Assembly (NCBI RefSeq): GCF_021556475.1
Contig: NZ_JAKGBZ010000007.1
Location: forward strand, 1-64,000
Length of the DNA: 64,000 bases
From: Acidiphilium iwatense
GTDB taxonomy: Bacteria > Pseudomonadota > Alphaproteobacteria > Acetobacterales > Acetobacteraceae
Direction: 5' to 3'
Of this stretch, positions 26,976 to 35,881 are shown in pieces. The notes under the pieces were generated by a model. It did not search any database and was not told the DNA's origin. It saw only the letters and a list, made by a program, of their open reading frames with translations. Position numbers and translations under genes: made by a program. Position 1 is the first letter of the stretch. Each line of letters begins with the position of its first letter.

Positions 26976-27452
26976 TCAGTGCGAGCCGGGATAGGGCACC
27001 ATCGGCGTGCAGGCGGCGGATTTGGCCGAAAGTGGCGTCTTGCCCGCGGGGTAGTGGTTGACCTGAAGAATATAGGCAAGCACGTTCAGATAGTCCGGTT
27101 TGCTCAGGCTGCCGGGAGCGTTCGCCGGCATATGTGCGGACATGTAGTCGAACAACTGCCCGGCGGTCATCTTGGTGAATTGCAGATAGGACGCGAAGCT
27201 TCCGCCGGCGAGCGCGGGGCCGGACGCGCCGCTCAGGTTGCTGGCGTGGCAGGCGGCGCAATGGGCGTCATAGACACTCTTGCCCGCCGCCGCTTGCTGC
27301 GCCGTGTAATCGCCGCTGCTCGGCGCGCAGGCGGCAGCGGCGAGCCCGGTCAAGCCGAGCGACAGGATCAGCGCACCGGCGAATGTTGCGGGCCGGAAGT
27401 TCCCGCGCCGGGAGACTGCGTAGTAAGGCGTTGAGGGATGGCGATCATTCAT
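26976..27452 (-). CDS. Secreted class I cytochrome c
   Basis: 158-residue periplasmic protein with an N-terminal hydrophobic signal (AGALILSLGLTGLAAAACAP) and one haem site CAACH in YDAHCAACHASNLSG. A distal methionine is likely in MSAHMPANAPG. The family is the small cytochrome c that accepts electrons from PQQ dehydrogenases. Start ATG 27452 is preferred over 27488 because the latter overlaps the upstream gene's stop. It lies 32 bases downstream of the PQQ dehydrogenase gene and is probably its electron acceptor. Confidence 0.85.
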   Translation of the reverse strand: MNDRHPSTPYYAVSRRGNFRPATFAGALILSLGLTGLAAAACAPSSGDYTAQQAAAGKSVYDAHCAACHASNLSGASGPALAGGSFASYLQFTKMTAGQLFDYMSAHMPANAPGSLSKPDYLNVLAYILQVNHYPAGKTPLSAKSAACTPMVPYPGSH

Positions 27453-27484
27453 CGCGGCCTCCAATCTTCGAGACGAGATTCGTG

Positions 27485-29122
27485 TCAATGTTTCGGCAGC
27501 GCAAAGGTGATGACGGAATCACCGGGCTTGGTATTCAGAAGCAGGTTTCCCCCCGCCGCGACGGTAATATATTCCTTCCCGGCGATTTGATAGGCGATGG
27601 GCGGCGCATTGACCCCGGCCCCGCATTGATGCTGCCACAGCAGCTTGCCTGTCTTGGCCGCGAAGGCATCGAGCATGCCGTTGTTTTCGCCGACGAACAC
27701 GAGTCCGCCGGCGGACAGCGAACCGCCGATCATCGGCTGCGGGCTTTTATACTGCCAGGCGATCCGCCCGGTATCGACATCGATCGCGGTGAACGTGCCC
27801 GACCCGGGCTCGGTCGGCAGAACCTGCTCGCGGCTGCCCGCCCATCGCGCGCCGCCGCTTTTCCATTCGGCGTAAGGCAGCGGCTTGTCGAATCGGGGCT
27901 GCACGATGCTGGCGACGAACACGAGATGCGTGGCGGGGTCGTAGGACACCGGCGACCAGTTCGCGCCGCCCAGCGCTCCGGGTTCGATCAGGCTGCCGTT
28001 CGGTCCGGGTTTCTGGTAAATCGTGCTATTGGGCGCGAAAGGCTGGGAGACCCGGATCAGCTTGCCGGTCTTGCGGTTGACGACATAGAACCACCCCGTC
28101 TTTCCGGCCTGGCCGATCGCCGGAACCATCTGTCCCTTGGCGTCGCGGGCCTTGAACAGCACGGTCGGGCTGGTCGCGTCATAATCCCAGACGTCATGCG
28201 GCGTTTCCTGGTAATACCATTGCATTTTCCCGGTATGGGCGTTCAGCGCCACGATCGAATCGGTATAGAGATTGTCACCAGGCCGGTGCGACCCGATGAG
28301 CTGGGGCGCGGGATTGCCGGTCCCGAAATACAGGATTCCCTGCCTGGCGCTGAGCGACGGCGTCGTCCAGACCGGGCCGCCGCCGTGCTTCCAGGCATCG
28401 GCATATTTCGCGGCATCGGCTTTTTCCTTGGCGATGTCGCGATGCAACGAAATGCCATGAACCGCGGTGCGGTATTTGCCTTCCCAGTTTTTCGAGGTCG
28501 TCCACCAGCGCCACAATTCCTTCCCGGTCGCCGCCGCATAGGCCGTCACCGATCCCCTGATGCCGTATTCGCCGCCCGCACTGCCGACATAGACCATCCC
28601 ACTCCAGGCAAGGGGAGCCAGCGTCTCGCTGAACCCGTGCTTGGGGTCGCCCACAACGGCGCTCCATACCGGCTTGCCGGAGCGGGCATCGAGGGCGATC
28701 AGCCGTCCGTCGAGGGTCGCGACAAACACCTTGCCCGATGCCACGGCAACGCCCCGGTTGACCGGACCGCAGCAGAACGAGGTGAAGCCGAGTTTCGGCA
28801 GGTATTTCCACTTGAGGGTCCCGGTCGCCGCGTCGAGCGCGAAAACGCCGTCATTCGCGCTGGTCAGGTACATGGTCTTGCCGACGACGATCGGCGATGC
28901 CTCGAACGACCCCGGGATTCCGGTCTGAAATGTCCAGGCGGGCGCGAGCGATTTGACGTTTTGCGGATTGATCTGGGAGAAGGATACATGCCTGGTATTG
29001 GCATAATCGTATCCGTAGGTGGTCCATCCGCTAGGGCTTGCCGCGAAGGCTGCCGGGGCGGCGAGCAGAAGGGAAACCAGCGTCGCGATTTTTCGGACGT
29101 ACTCAGGCGATTTGAGGTGCAT
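27485..29122 (-). CDS. PQQ-dependent alcohol-dehydrogenase-type quinoprotein
   Basis: 545-residue periplasmic eight-bladed propeller with signal peptide (TLVSLLLAAPAAFAASPSG). The vicinal disulfide that contacts PQQ is FTSFCCGPVNRGVAV. Tryptophan-docking repeats occur several times (e.g. YLTSANDGVFALDAATGTLK, LIALDARSGKPVW). The catalytic Asp is in QETPHDVWDYDATSPTVLF; two residues later a second Asp gives D-Y-D, the pattern of lanthanide-type enzymes. No cytochrome domain is fused; a separate cytochrome c gene follows. Start ATG 29122 avoids a non-signal leader. The alcohol substrate is unknown. Confidence 0.88.
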   Translation of the reverse strand: MHLKSPEYVRKIATLVSLLLAAPAAFAASPSGWTTYGYDYANTRHVSFSQINPQNVKSLAPAWTFQTGIPGSFEASPIVVGKTMYLTSANDGVFALDAATGTLKWKYLPKLGFTSFCCGPVNRGVAVASGKVFVATLDGRLIALDARSGKPVWSAVVGDPKHGFSETLAPLAWSGMVYVGSAGGEYGIRGSVTAYAAATGKELWRWWTTSKNWEGKYRTAVHGISLHRDIAKEKADAAKYADAWKHGGGPVWTTPSLSARQGILYFGTGNPAPQLIGSHRPGDNLYTDSIVALNAHTGKMQWYYQETPHDVWDYDATSPTVLFKARDAKGQMVPAIGQAGKTGWFYVVNRKTGKLIRVSQPFAPNSTIYQKPGPNGSLIEPGALGGANWSPVSYDPATHLVFVASIVQPRFDKPLPYAEWKSGGARWAGSREQVLPTEPGSGTFTAIDVDTGRIAWQYKSPQPMIGGSLSAGGLVFVGENNGMLDAFAAKTGKLLWQHQCGAGVNAPPIAYQIAGKEYITVAAGGNLLLNTKPGDSVITFALPKH

Positions 29123-29261
29123 CGGAATTCCCCCGTTTAGCTGAGCAGTGGATTCACTCTGACTCAAATGGGGGAATCATGGAAGAACTTTTTCGCTAGG
29201 CGAGGAATTTCGTCTCGCCAAGCGGGATATATCCGTCCCGGCCGGGCGCACCCCGACCTTG

Positions 29262-31223
29262 CTAAACATCCAGCTCGCCAGCGCTCGCCGCGCGGTCCTG
29301 AATGAAGCGGAACCGCAATTCCGGCTTGCGGCCCATCAGGCTTTCCACCATCTCGGCGGTTTCGGCGCGGTTTTCCGGCAGCGCCATCACCCGCAGCAGG
29401 GTGCGCTTCGCCGGGTCCATCGTGGTGTCCTTGAGGATCGCGGGCGGCATTTCGCCCAGCCCCTTGAACCGGCTGATCTCCACTTTCGCGCCGGTCTTGA
29501 ACGCCGATTTGACCAGCCGGTCGCGCTCGGCATCGTCCATCGCATAGACCGATTTGCCGCCCTGGGTCAGCCGGAACAGCGGCGGCTGGGCCAGAAATAC
29601 ATGACCGGCCCGGATCAGCTCGGGCAGCTCGCGGTAGAAGAACGTCATCAGCAGCGAGGCGATATGCGCGCCATCGACATCGGCGTCGGTCATGATGATG
29701 ATGCGGCCGTAGCGAAGCTGATCGAGCCGGAATCGCTCGCCCACGCCGCAGCCGAGCGCCTCGATCAGGTCCTTCAATTCCTGGTTCTGGCGCAATTTCT
29801 CAGTGGAGGCCGAGGCGACGTTCAGGATCTTGCCACGGAGCGGCAGCACCGCCTGGGTTTCGCGGTTGCGCGCCTGCTTGGCCGAGCCGCCGGCGGAATC
29901 GCCCTCGACCAGGAAAATCTCGGTGTCCTCGCGCGATTCGCGCGAACAATCGGTGAGTTTTCCGGGCAGGCGTAGCCGCCGCGTGGCCGATTTGCGCGGC
30001 GTGTCCTTCGCTTCGCGGCGGCGGATACGCTCCTCGGCGCGCTCGACGACATAGGCGAGCAGATTGTCCGCACTCGCCGGGTCGCCGGCCAGCCAGTGCT
30101 CGAACCGGTCGCGCAGCGCCGCCTCGGTCACTTTTTGCGCCAGGGGCGAGGTGAGTTTTTCCTTGGTCTGGCCCTGGAAATGCGGGTCGCGGATGAACAG
30201 CGAGAGCTTCGCGGCCAGGGTGCCGGTGATGTCATCGCCGGTCACCACGCTAGCCCGCTTGTTGCCGCGCGCCTCGGCGAAGCCGCGCAAGCCTTTCAGC
30301 AGAGCCGCGCGAAACCCGGCTTCGTGAGTGCCGCCCAGCGGGGTGGGGATGGTGTTGCAATAGGTCGCGAGCGAGGCGTCGCCGTTATCGAGCCAGGCGC
30401 AGGCCCATTCGATGCGCCCCGCGGCCTCGGGCAGATCGGCCTCGCCGGCCCAGACCGGCGCCACCAGACTGGGCGCCGCGCCCAGTTCCTCGGCCAGCGA
30501 ATCGGCGAGTCCGCCGGGGAAATGCAGTTCCGCCTGGGCTGGAATATCGGACCCCGCCGGAATCAGCGCCGGGTCGCACGACCAGCGGATGCGCACGCCG
30601 CGAAACAGATAGGCTTTCGAACGGCACATCCGGTACAGCAGCTTCGCGCTGAAGGCATGGTCGCCGAAAATCTCGCGGTCGGGAACGCAGCGGAACAGCG
30701 TGCCGCGCCGGTTCGGCGCCGGGCCGGCATTGATCAGCTTGGTGAGCGGCTTGCCGCGCGCATAATCCTGCTTCCACAGCACGCGGTCGCGCGCGACCTC
30801 GACCTCCAGCCGTTCGGACAGCGCGTTGACCACCGAACTGCCGACGCCGTGCAGGCCGCCCGAGGTATTGTAGATCTTGCCGGAGAATTTGCCGCCCGAA
30901 TGCAGGGTGGTCAGGATCACTTCGAGCGCCGATTTGTCCTTGAACTTGGGGTGCGGATCGACCGGAATGCCACGCCCGTTGTCGCGCACCGCCAGTAGAT
31001 TGCCCTGGGCGAGGCTCATTTCGATCATGGTGGCATGGCCGGCGACGGCCTCGTCCATCGCGTTGTCGAGCAACTCGGCCGCGAGGTGGTGCAGCGCGGC
31101 TTCGTCGGTGCCGCCGATATACATGCCGGGCCGGCGCCGCACCGGCTCCAGCCCCTCCAGAACCTCGATGTCTTTGGCGGAATAGGCGCTGGTCTGCGCC
31201 GATTGCTCGAACAGATCGTTCAC
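29262..31223 (-). CDS. parE: DNA topoisomerase IV subunit B
   Basis: 653-residue GHKL ATPase subunit that decatenates daughter chromosomes. ATP-binding motifs: LDNAMDEAVAGHATMIEM, RDNGRGIPVDPHPKFKDKSA, and HSGGKFSGKIYNTSGGLHGV. The Toprim domain starts IFLVEGDSAGGSAKQARN and continues IIIMTDADVDGAHIASLLMT. Length and the absence of the GyrB insert favour ParE over GyrB. The parC partner is not in the window. Confidence 0.94.
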   Translation of the reverse strand: MNDLFEQSAQTSAYSAKDIEVLEGLEPVRRRPGMYIGGTDEAALHHLAAELLDNAMDEAVAGHATMIEMSLAQGNLLAVRDNGRGIPVDPHPKFKDKSALEVILTTLHSGGKFSGKIYNTSGGLHGVGSSVVNALSERLEVEVARDRVLWKQDYARGKPLTKLINAGPAPNRRGTLFRCVPDREIFGDHAFSAKLLYRMCRSKAYLFRGVRIRWSCDPALIPAGSDIPAQAELHFPGGLADSLAEELGAAPSLVAPVWAGEADLPEAAGRIEWACAWLDNGDASLATYCNTIPTPLGGTHEAGFRAALLKGLRGFAEARGNKRASVVTGDDITGTLAAKLSLFIRDPHFQGQTKEKLTSPLAQKVTEAALRDRFEHWLAGDPASADNLLAYVVERAEERIRRREAKDTPRKSATRRLRLPGKLTDCSRESREDTEIFLVEGDSAGGSAKQARNRETQAVLPLRGKILNVASASTEKLRQNQELKDLIEALGCGVGERFRLDQLRYGRIIIMTDADVDGAHIASLLMTFFYRELPELIRAGHVFLAQPPLFRLTQGGKSVYAMDDAERDRLVKSAFKTGAKVEISRFKGLGEMPPAILKDTTMDPAKRTLLRVMALPENRAETAEMVESLMGRKPELRFRFIQDRAASAGELDV

Positions 31224-31281
31224 CGTCGCTCCTGTTGTTGATGCCTTGCTCGATTAAGCTAGGCGGGCAGCGATGTCGATG

Positions 31282-31917
31282 TTACCCCTTGGACAGAGCC
31301 TGGTTCACCAAAGCAGCGGCGGCGGCGAAGGCGTGATCGGCATCGAGGGTGCTGGTGTCGAGCCGGTGCGCGTCCCTCGCGGGGCGCAGCGGTGCGGCTG
31401 CGCGGGTGCGGTCGGCTTCGTCGCGTGCGGCGAGATCGGCACGCACGGCCTCTAGGGTGGTCGCCACACCCTGGGCCTTGCGTTCGGCGAAGCGCCGTTC
31501 GGCGCGGACGTCGAGCGAGGCGGTGATGAACAGCTTCACGTCCGCTTTCGGGAACACGATGGTGCCGATATCCCGCCCGTCGAGCACGGCGCCGGAAACC
31601 TGGGCGAAATCGCGCTGGAAATCGAGCAGGGCGGCGCGCACCGGGGCGATCGAGGCGACCGCGCTGGCCGCGAGATCGACCTCCTTGGTGCGCAGATCGT
31701 CGCGTTCGAGATCGACCCGGTTGAGAGTGCGCGCCTGCTCGGTCGCGGCCTCGGCGTCGGCAGGGTCGGCGCCGTGGTCGAGCACCCGGCGCGCGACCGC
31801 GCGGTAGAGCAGGCCGGTGTCGAGATAGGGCAGATTGAACGCGCCCGCGAGCCGGCGGGCCAGCGTGCCCTTGCCGGACGCGGCGGGGCCGTCGATCGCG
31901 ATGACGATCGATTTCAT
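31282..31917 (-). CDS. cmk: Cytidylate kinase
   Basis: 211-residue nucleoside monophosphate kinase phosphorylating CMP/dCMP. P-loop [21 protein letters not shown] site [20 protein letters not shown], and [20 protein letters not shown] are diagnostic. It overlaps aroA by ATGA; this aroA-cmk(-rpsA) order is conserved in alphaproteobacteria, although rpsA does not follow here: parE is next. Confidence 0.95.
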   Translation of the reverse strand: MKSIVIAIDGPAASGKGTLARRLAGAFNLPYLDTGLLYRAVARRVLDHGADPADAEAATEQARTLNRVDLERDDLRTKEVDLAASAVASIAPVRAALLDFQRDFAQVSGAVLDGRDIGTIVFPKADVKLFITASLDVRAERRFAERKAQGVATTLEAVRADLAARDEADRTRAAAPLRPARDAHRLDTSTLDADHAFAAAAALVNQALSKG

Positions 31918-33263
31918 GCTGGCGCGCCCTCCGCCGCGATATCGGCGCCGAGGCTACGCATCAGCGGGATGAAGCCGGGGAAACTGGTGTCGATGAAGCG
32001 CGCATCGTCGATCGTCACAGGCGCGTCGGCGGCGAGGCCGAGCACCAGCGCGCTCATTGCCAGCCGGTGGTCCATCTGCGTGGTCACCAGGCCGCCGCCG
32101 AGGCGATTGGCACCGCCGACGATGACGAGATCGTCGCCCTCGATCGCGACCGAAGCGCCGTTCGCGCGCAGCATGTCCGTCGTGGCGGCGAGGCGGTCGC
32201 TCTCCTTGACCCGCAACTCGGCGAGGCCGCGCAAGCGGGACGGACCGCGCGCGAAGGCGCAGGCGATCGCGAGGATCGGGTATTCGTCGATCATCGACGG
32301 TGCTCGGTCCGCCGGCACGTCGACGCCGCGCAGCGCCGAGGCGGCGACGATCAGGTCGCCGACCTTCTCGCCGGCCGCCTCGCGCGCATTGATGACGGTG
32401 ATGTCGGCGCCCATTTCGCGCAGCGTGGCGAACAGGCCGGTGCGCAGCTTATTGAGCCCGACCCCCTCGATGGTGATGCGCGAGCCGGGGATCAGCAGGG
32501 CGGCGACGATCGGGAACGCAGCTGAGGAGGGATCGCCGGGCACCACGATATCCGCCGCGCGCAACTCGGGCTGACCGCGCAGGCGGATCAGCCGCCCGGT
32601 GCCCTGGGTGTGGATGTCGATCGAGGCACCAAAATGCCGGAGCATGTTTTCCGAATGGTCGCGCGTGGGTTCCGGTTCCTCGATTTCGGTGACGCCGCGC
32701 GCGTTGAGTCCGGCGAGCAGCAGGGCCGATTTTACCTGTGCCGAGGCGACCGGCAGGCGATAGGATAGCGGCAACGGCTCGGCGGCGCCGGTGACCGCGA
32801 GCGGCAGGCGGCCGCCGGGGCGGGCGGCGAAGCCGGCGCCGGTCGCGGCGAGCGGCTCGATCACCCGGCGCATCGGCCGGCGGCGCAGCGAGGCGTCGCC
32901 GGTCATCACCGCGAAAATATCGTGACTCGCCAGGATGCCGCAGAGCAGCCGCGCCGCCGTGCCGGAATTGCCCATGTCGAGCACGTCGTCCGGGCTGCGC
33001 AGCGCGCCTAACCCCGGACCGGCGACAAGCCATGCGCCGTCGTCCAGCCGCGCGACCTCGGCGCCCAAAGCGCGCATCGCCGCCGCCGTGCGCAGCACGT
33101 CCTCGCCTTCGAGCAGGCCGGTAATGCGGGTCTCGCCGATGGCAAGGCCGGCGAACATCAGCGCGCGGTGGGAGATCGACTTGTCGCCCGGCACGGCGAT
33201 GGTTCCGGCCAGCGGTGCGGCCGGCCGGCGGGCGCGATGGGGGATCGGGGTTTCTGCGTTCAT
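31914..33263 (-). CDS. aroA: 3-phosphoshikimate 1-carboxyvinyltransferase (EPSP synthase)
   Basis: 449-residue enzyme of the shikimate pathway that joins PEP and shikimate 3-phosphate. Motifs: [69 protein letters not shown] and [15 protein letters not shown]. The SAQ-K and RDHSE patterns place it nearer to class II EPSP synthases. I start at ATG 33263; the frame extends twelve codons further without homology. Coupled to cmk by ATGA and divergent from the TIGR02300 gene. Confidence 0.95.
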   Translation of the reverse strand: MNAETPIPHRARRPAAPLAGTIAVPGDKSISHRALMFAGLAIGETRITGLLEGEDVLRTAAAMRALGAEVARLDDGAWLVAGPGLGALRSPDDVLDMGNSGTAARLLCGILASHDIFAVMTGDASLRRRPMRRVIEPLAATGAGFAARPGGRLPLAVTGAAEPLPLSYRLPVASAQVKSALLLAGLNARGVTEIEEPEPTRDHSENMLRHFGASIDIHTQGTGRLIRLRGQPELRAADIVVPGDPSSAAFPIVAALLIPGSRITIEGVGLNKLRTGLFATLREMGADITVINAREAAGEKVGDLIVAASALRGVDVPADRAPSMIDEYPILAIACAFARGPSRLRGLAELRVKESDRLAATTDMLRANGASVAIEGDDLVIVGGANRLGGGLVTTQMDHRLAMSALVLGLAADAPVTIDDARFIDTSFPGFIPLMRSLGADIAAEGAPA

Positions 33264-33364
33264 CGCTGGGCGCTTAGCACGGGGCGCGCGGTTTGACATA
33301 GGTGAAGATGGATGGCATGGCGCCCGCCCTGAATGGATCGTTTCCGAACCTGCAAGAGGCTGTG

Positions 33365-33694
33365 ATGGCGAAGCCGGAACTTGGCGACAAACATACCTGT
33401 GTGTCCTGCGGCGCGCGGTTCTTCGACCTCGGCAGGCAGCCCGCGATCTGCCCGAAATGCGGGACCGAGCAGCCGATCGAACAGCCCAAGCTGAAGCGGG
33501 CCGCTTCGATGCCGGAAGACGTCAAGAAGCCGGTAAAGGCCGCGGTCGTACCGGGCGACGATGTCGAGGTCGACGCGGCGGACGACGCGGCGGACGAGGA
33601 CATCCTGGAGGATACCGAGGATCTCGACGACGATGCCGACGCGATCGAGGGCGATATCGAGGTCGAGCGCGACCCCGACGAGACCGAGCACTAA
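33365..33694 (+). CDS. TIGR02300 / FYDLN-acid domain protein
   Basis: 109-residue protein with a zinc ribbon (CVSCGARFFDL...CPKCGT) and a long, very acidic C-terminal tail (ADDAADEDILEDTEDLDDD). This is the FYDLN-acid family of alphaproteobacteria, function unknown. ATG 33365 is chosen because KPELGDKHTC is the usual start; the upstream 21 codons look like leader. Divergent from aroA, the usual neighbour. Confidence 0.88.
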   Translation: MAKPELGDKHTCVSCGARFFDLGRQPAICPKCGTEQPIEQPKLKRAASMPEDVKKPVKAAVVPGDDVEVDAADDAADEDILEDTEDLDDDADAIEGDIEVERDPDETEH

Positions 33695-33792
33695 CCGCCT
33701 GATTCCGGCATTTCGCGTGTATCCGTGATAAGGCGCTTGTAGCCCCTGCGTTGCCGAACCATGCCGTGTCCGGCAATCATGGAGACGACAAG

Positions 33793-34328
33793 ATGAAACA
33801 GCGCGCGCTCGGCCGGTCCGGCATCGCCGTCCCGCCCGTCATGTTCGGCGGCAACGTGTTCGGCTGGACCGCCGACGAGCCGGCCTCGTTCAAGCTGTTC
33901 GACGAGCTGCGCGAGGCCGGGCTCAACGCCATCGACACGGCGGATGTCTATTGTGCCTGGGTGCCGGGGCATCAAGGCGGCGAATCGGAAACCGCGATCG
34001 GCAACTGGCTGAAGTGCAACGGCGGGCGAAACTCCGTCGTCATTGCCACCAAGGTCGGCATGGCGAAGGGGCCGGATGGCAGGAAACTGTCCAAGGCCAG
34101 CCCGCGCGGCCGAGCGTGACCGCGCCGATCGCCAGTGCCACCAGCCTCGCGCAACTGGACGATCTGGTGAAGGCGGCGAGTCTTGCATTGTCCGACACCG
34201 CGATCGAAACCCTGAACCGGGCGAGCGCGGCCCCACGCGATTTTTCCAGGCTGGCGTCCCGACTGCGAACAATCCGGGAACTGGGAGCTGCTGATTTCGG
34301 TCCCTTCAAACTTGTCGGGAAAGAATAG
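33793..34328 (+). pseudogene. Aldo/keto reductase, internally deleted and frameshifted
   Basis: The first 100 codons match an aldo/keto reductase: KQRALGRSGIAVPPVMFGGN, FDELREAGLNAIDTADVYCA (catalytic Asp and Tyr), GGESETAIGNWLK and VVIATKVGMAKGPDGRKLSK. The frame stops at about 34119. The C-terminal end, VTAPIASATSLAQLDDLVKA and TAIETLNRASA, continues at once in another frame. The middle of the barrel (roughly 170-190 residues) is missing. The gene is dead. It marks the left edge of the unusual operon region. Confidence 0.82.
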
Positions 34329-34446
34329 ATAGTCATCGTTGAGCCGAATTGGCTGTTATCGGGCCCCTCATCCCGTATTCGTGGGTTTCCTGACTTGCAC
34401 TCTGCCGGCCAAGCAACAGAATGGCCGTTGGGCTTCAGCGTGGACG

Positions 34447-34863
34447 TCAGTTCGATGCCGAGCGGTTTTTAGGAGAAACAGGATGCGTGCCATGCGAAAA
34501 TTGCTGACGGACCCGTTCGAGCCAGCCAGCCTTCATCCGTCCGTAGTGCAGCACGCGGGCCCGCTCGATGGTGACGAGGCCGCTCTGCATCATCTGGTCG
34601 AGCACCGGCAGGAATGCCTCGATCTTGTGCGTGGAATCAACAATCTCGATGATCACAGGGTAGTCGTCGGAAAACGGCAGGAGATGGCCTTCGTGCAGGC
34701 GCTTCGTGTGGCCGAAGCCCATCGGGCCGCGCAGCACCGTCGCACCGGCAAGCCCGTGCTCGCGAGCGGTGTTGACGATGGCGACGAACAGCGAACTCAG
34801 CCCGTAGCGGTCGGCCGAACTCGTGTAGATGCGGAGCAGCAGGGCTTCATGTGGAACATCCAT
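34447..34863 (-). CDS. DUF190 protein, PII-like fold (second copy)
   Basis: 138-residue protein with the DUF190 pattern: ALLLRIYTSSADRYG, LFVAIVNTAREHGLAGATVL, RGPMGFGHTKRLHEG, PVIIEIVDSTHKIEAFLPVL. DUF190 proteins have a PII-like ferredoxin fold and are often found with crcB-type fluoride channel genes or in transport operons; their ligand is unknown. It has a C-terminal extension of about 35 residues (MKAGWLERVRQQFSH) not present in its neighbour. It is the last gene of the long minus-strand operon, 24 bases after the other copy. Confidence 0.82.
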   Translation of the reverse strand: MDVPHEALLLRIYTSSADRYGLSSLFVAIVNTAREHGLAGATVLRGPMGFGHTKRLHEGHLLPFSDDYPVIIEIVDSTHKIEAFLPVLDQMMQSGLVTIERARVLHYGRMKAGWLERVRQQFSHGTHPVSPKNRSASN

Positions 34864-34887
34864 GGGTTTCCTCGTGGTTTTTCTGGT

Positions 34888-35244
34888 TCAGACGGACGTT
34901 GTGCCGCGTGGCGCGACGGGGACCAGCTTCCGCGCCTTTAGCGCCTCCATAGTGACCATGCCGGACTCGATCATCCGCTCGATCACAGGCAGGAAGGCGT
35001 CGATCTTCTCAGGCAGGTCGATGATCTCGACCACGATGGGCATGCGCGCCCCGGCATCGGGGTTCAGTCCCGAACGCAAGTTGCGCGAAAGGCCGAAGCC
35101 CATCGGCGCGGGTAGCACCGTGCCGCCGGCCAGCCCCTCCCTCATCGCGGTTTCGAGCAGCACGCGATAGAGCGGCTGGCCATCTTTCATGTCGTCGTCG
35201 CCCAGGAAGATCCTGAGCAGGACGGCGTCCTCCATGATGCGCAT
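34888..35244 (-). CDS. DUF190 protein, PII-like fold (first copy)
   Basis: 118-residue DUF190 protein: DAVLLRIFLGDDDMKDGQPL, YRVLLETAMREGLAGGTVLP, APMGFGLSRNLRSG, MPIVVEIIDLPEKIDAFLPV. Clearly a paralogue of the next gene but diverged, so the two may form a hetero-oligomer. Start ATG 35244 is where homology begins; the 236-codon frame upstream is the antisense of other sequence. A PII-like protein in an operon for a membrane redox complex suggests a regulatory subunit; this is inference. Confidence 0.85.
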   Translation of the reverse strand: MRIMEDAVLLRIFLGDDDMKDGQPLYRVLLETAMREGLAGGTVLPAPMGFGLSRNLRSGLNPDAGARMPIVVEIIDLPEKIDAFLPVIERMIESGMVTMEALKARKLVPVAPRGTTSV

Positions 35245-35323
35245 CGTGGCTCTCCCTTCAGTTCGGGTCGAACTGGCCCGAGCGACGACATTGTAATCAG
35301 CTAATGCCGTCACGCCGGCTCTG

Positions 35324-35881
35324 TCAGCTAAAATCGTCAAGAAAAGTATTTTCGCGTTTTCCCAGCGTCGGCCAGGCGTGTGGATCGCCAGCAAGCACGC
35401 GGATCGCGTCATGCGCGGCTTCCCGCCGCTCCGGCGGCAACATGGCGAGTAGGTGCGGCAGATGCGGCAGGCAGACCAGCGCAGCCGAGCCGGGTTCGCA
35501 CGTCGTTTGATCGTCGATCGCCGCCGCTTCGACCCGCGCGGCGATGACATCGAACTGACCGAGCCCAGCCTGATCGCCGGCGGAAGCGAGCAGGTCACGC
35601 ACGCGCCGCACCATCGCGACCAGGAAGGATTGCGTGCGACCCTCGATCAGGAACGCATCCGCCGCGCCAAGAAATCCCGAGTCGTGCGCGCATTGACCTC
35701 GATGGAGGAGCCGAGGCCCGGCGTGTCGATGAAGCGAAACCCGTAGCGCAGCAAGCCGTGCAAGCAGTTCGCCCCTGAGCGTGGCAGGCGGCCCTGGGGC
35801 TGCGCGATGAACGCGCAGCAGCGCGGCGAGTTCGAGCTTCAGCTGCTCATAGGCCGCAGGCGCCATGGCTGGTTCGGTCAT
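35324..35881 (-). pseudogene. Decayed dynamin-like GTPase gene
   Basis: An open frame of 185 codons coupled by ATGA to the MutS-like gene before it, but its middle makes sense only in another frame. The N terminus (AAYEQLKLELAALLRVHRAA) resembles the leading helix of bacterial dynamin-like GTPases. The minus strand then reads YGFRFIDTPGLGSSIEVNAR plus TTRDF in the second frame (35704-35739 region), a typical G3 motif of that family, and LGAADAFLI returns to the first frame. The P-loop segment is missing. Two small indels and a deletion explain this. If translated, the current product would lack GTPase motifs. Confidence 0.55.
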
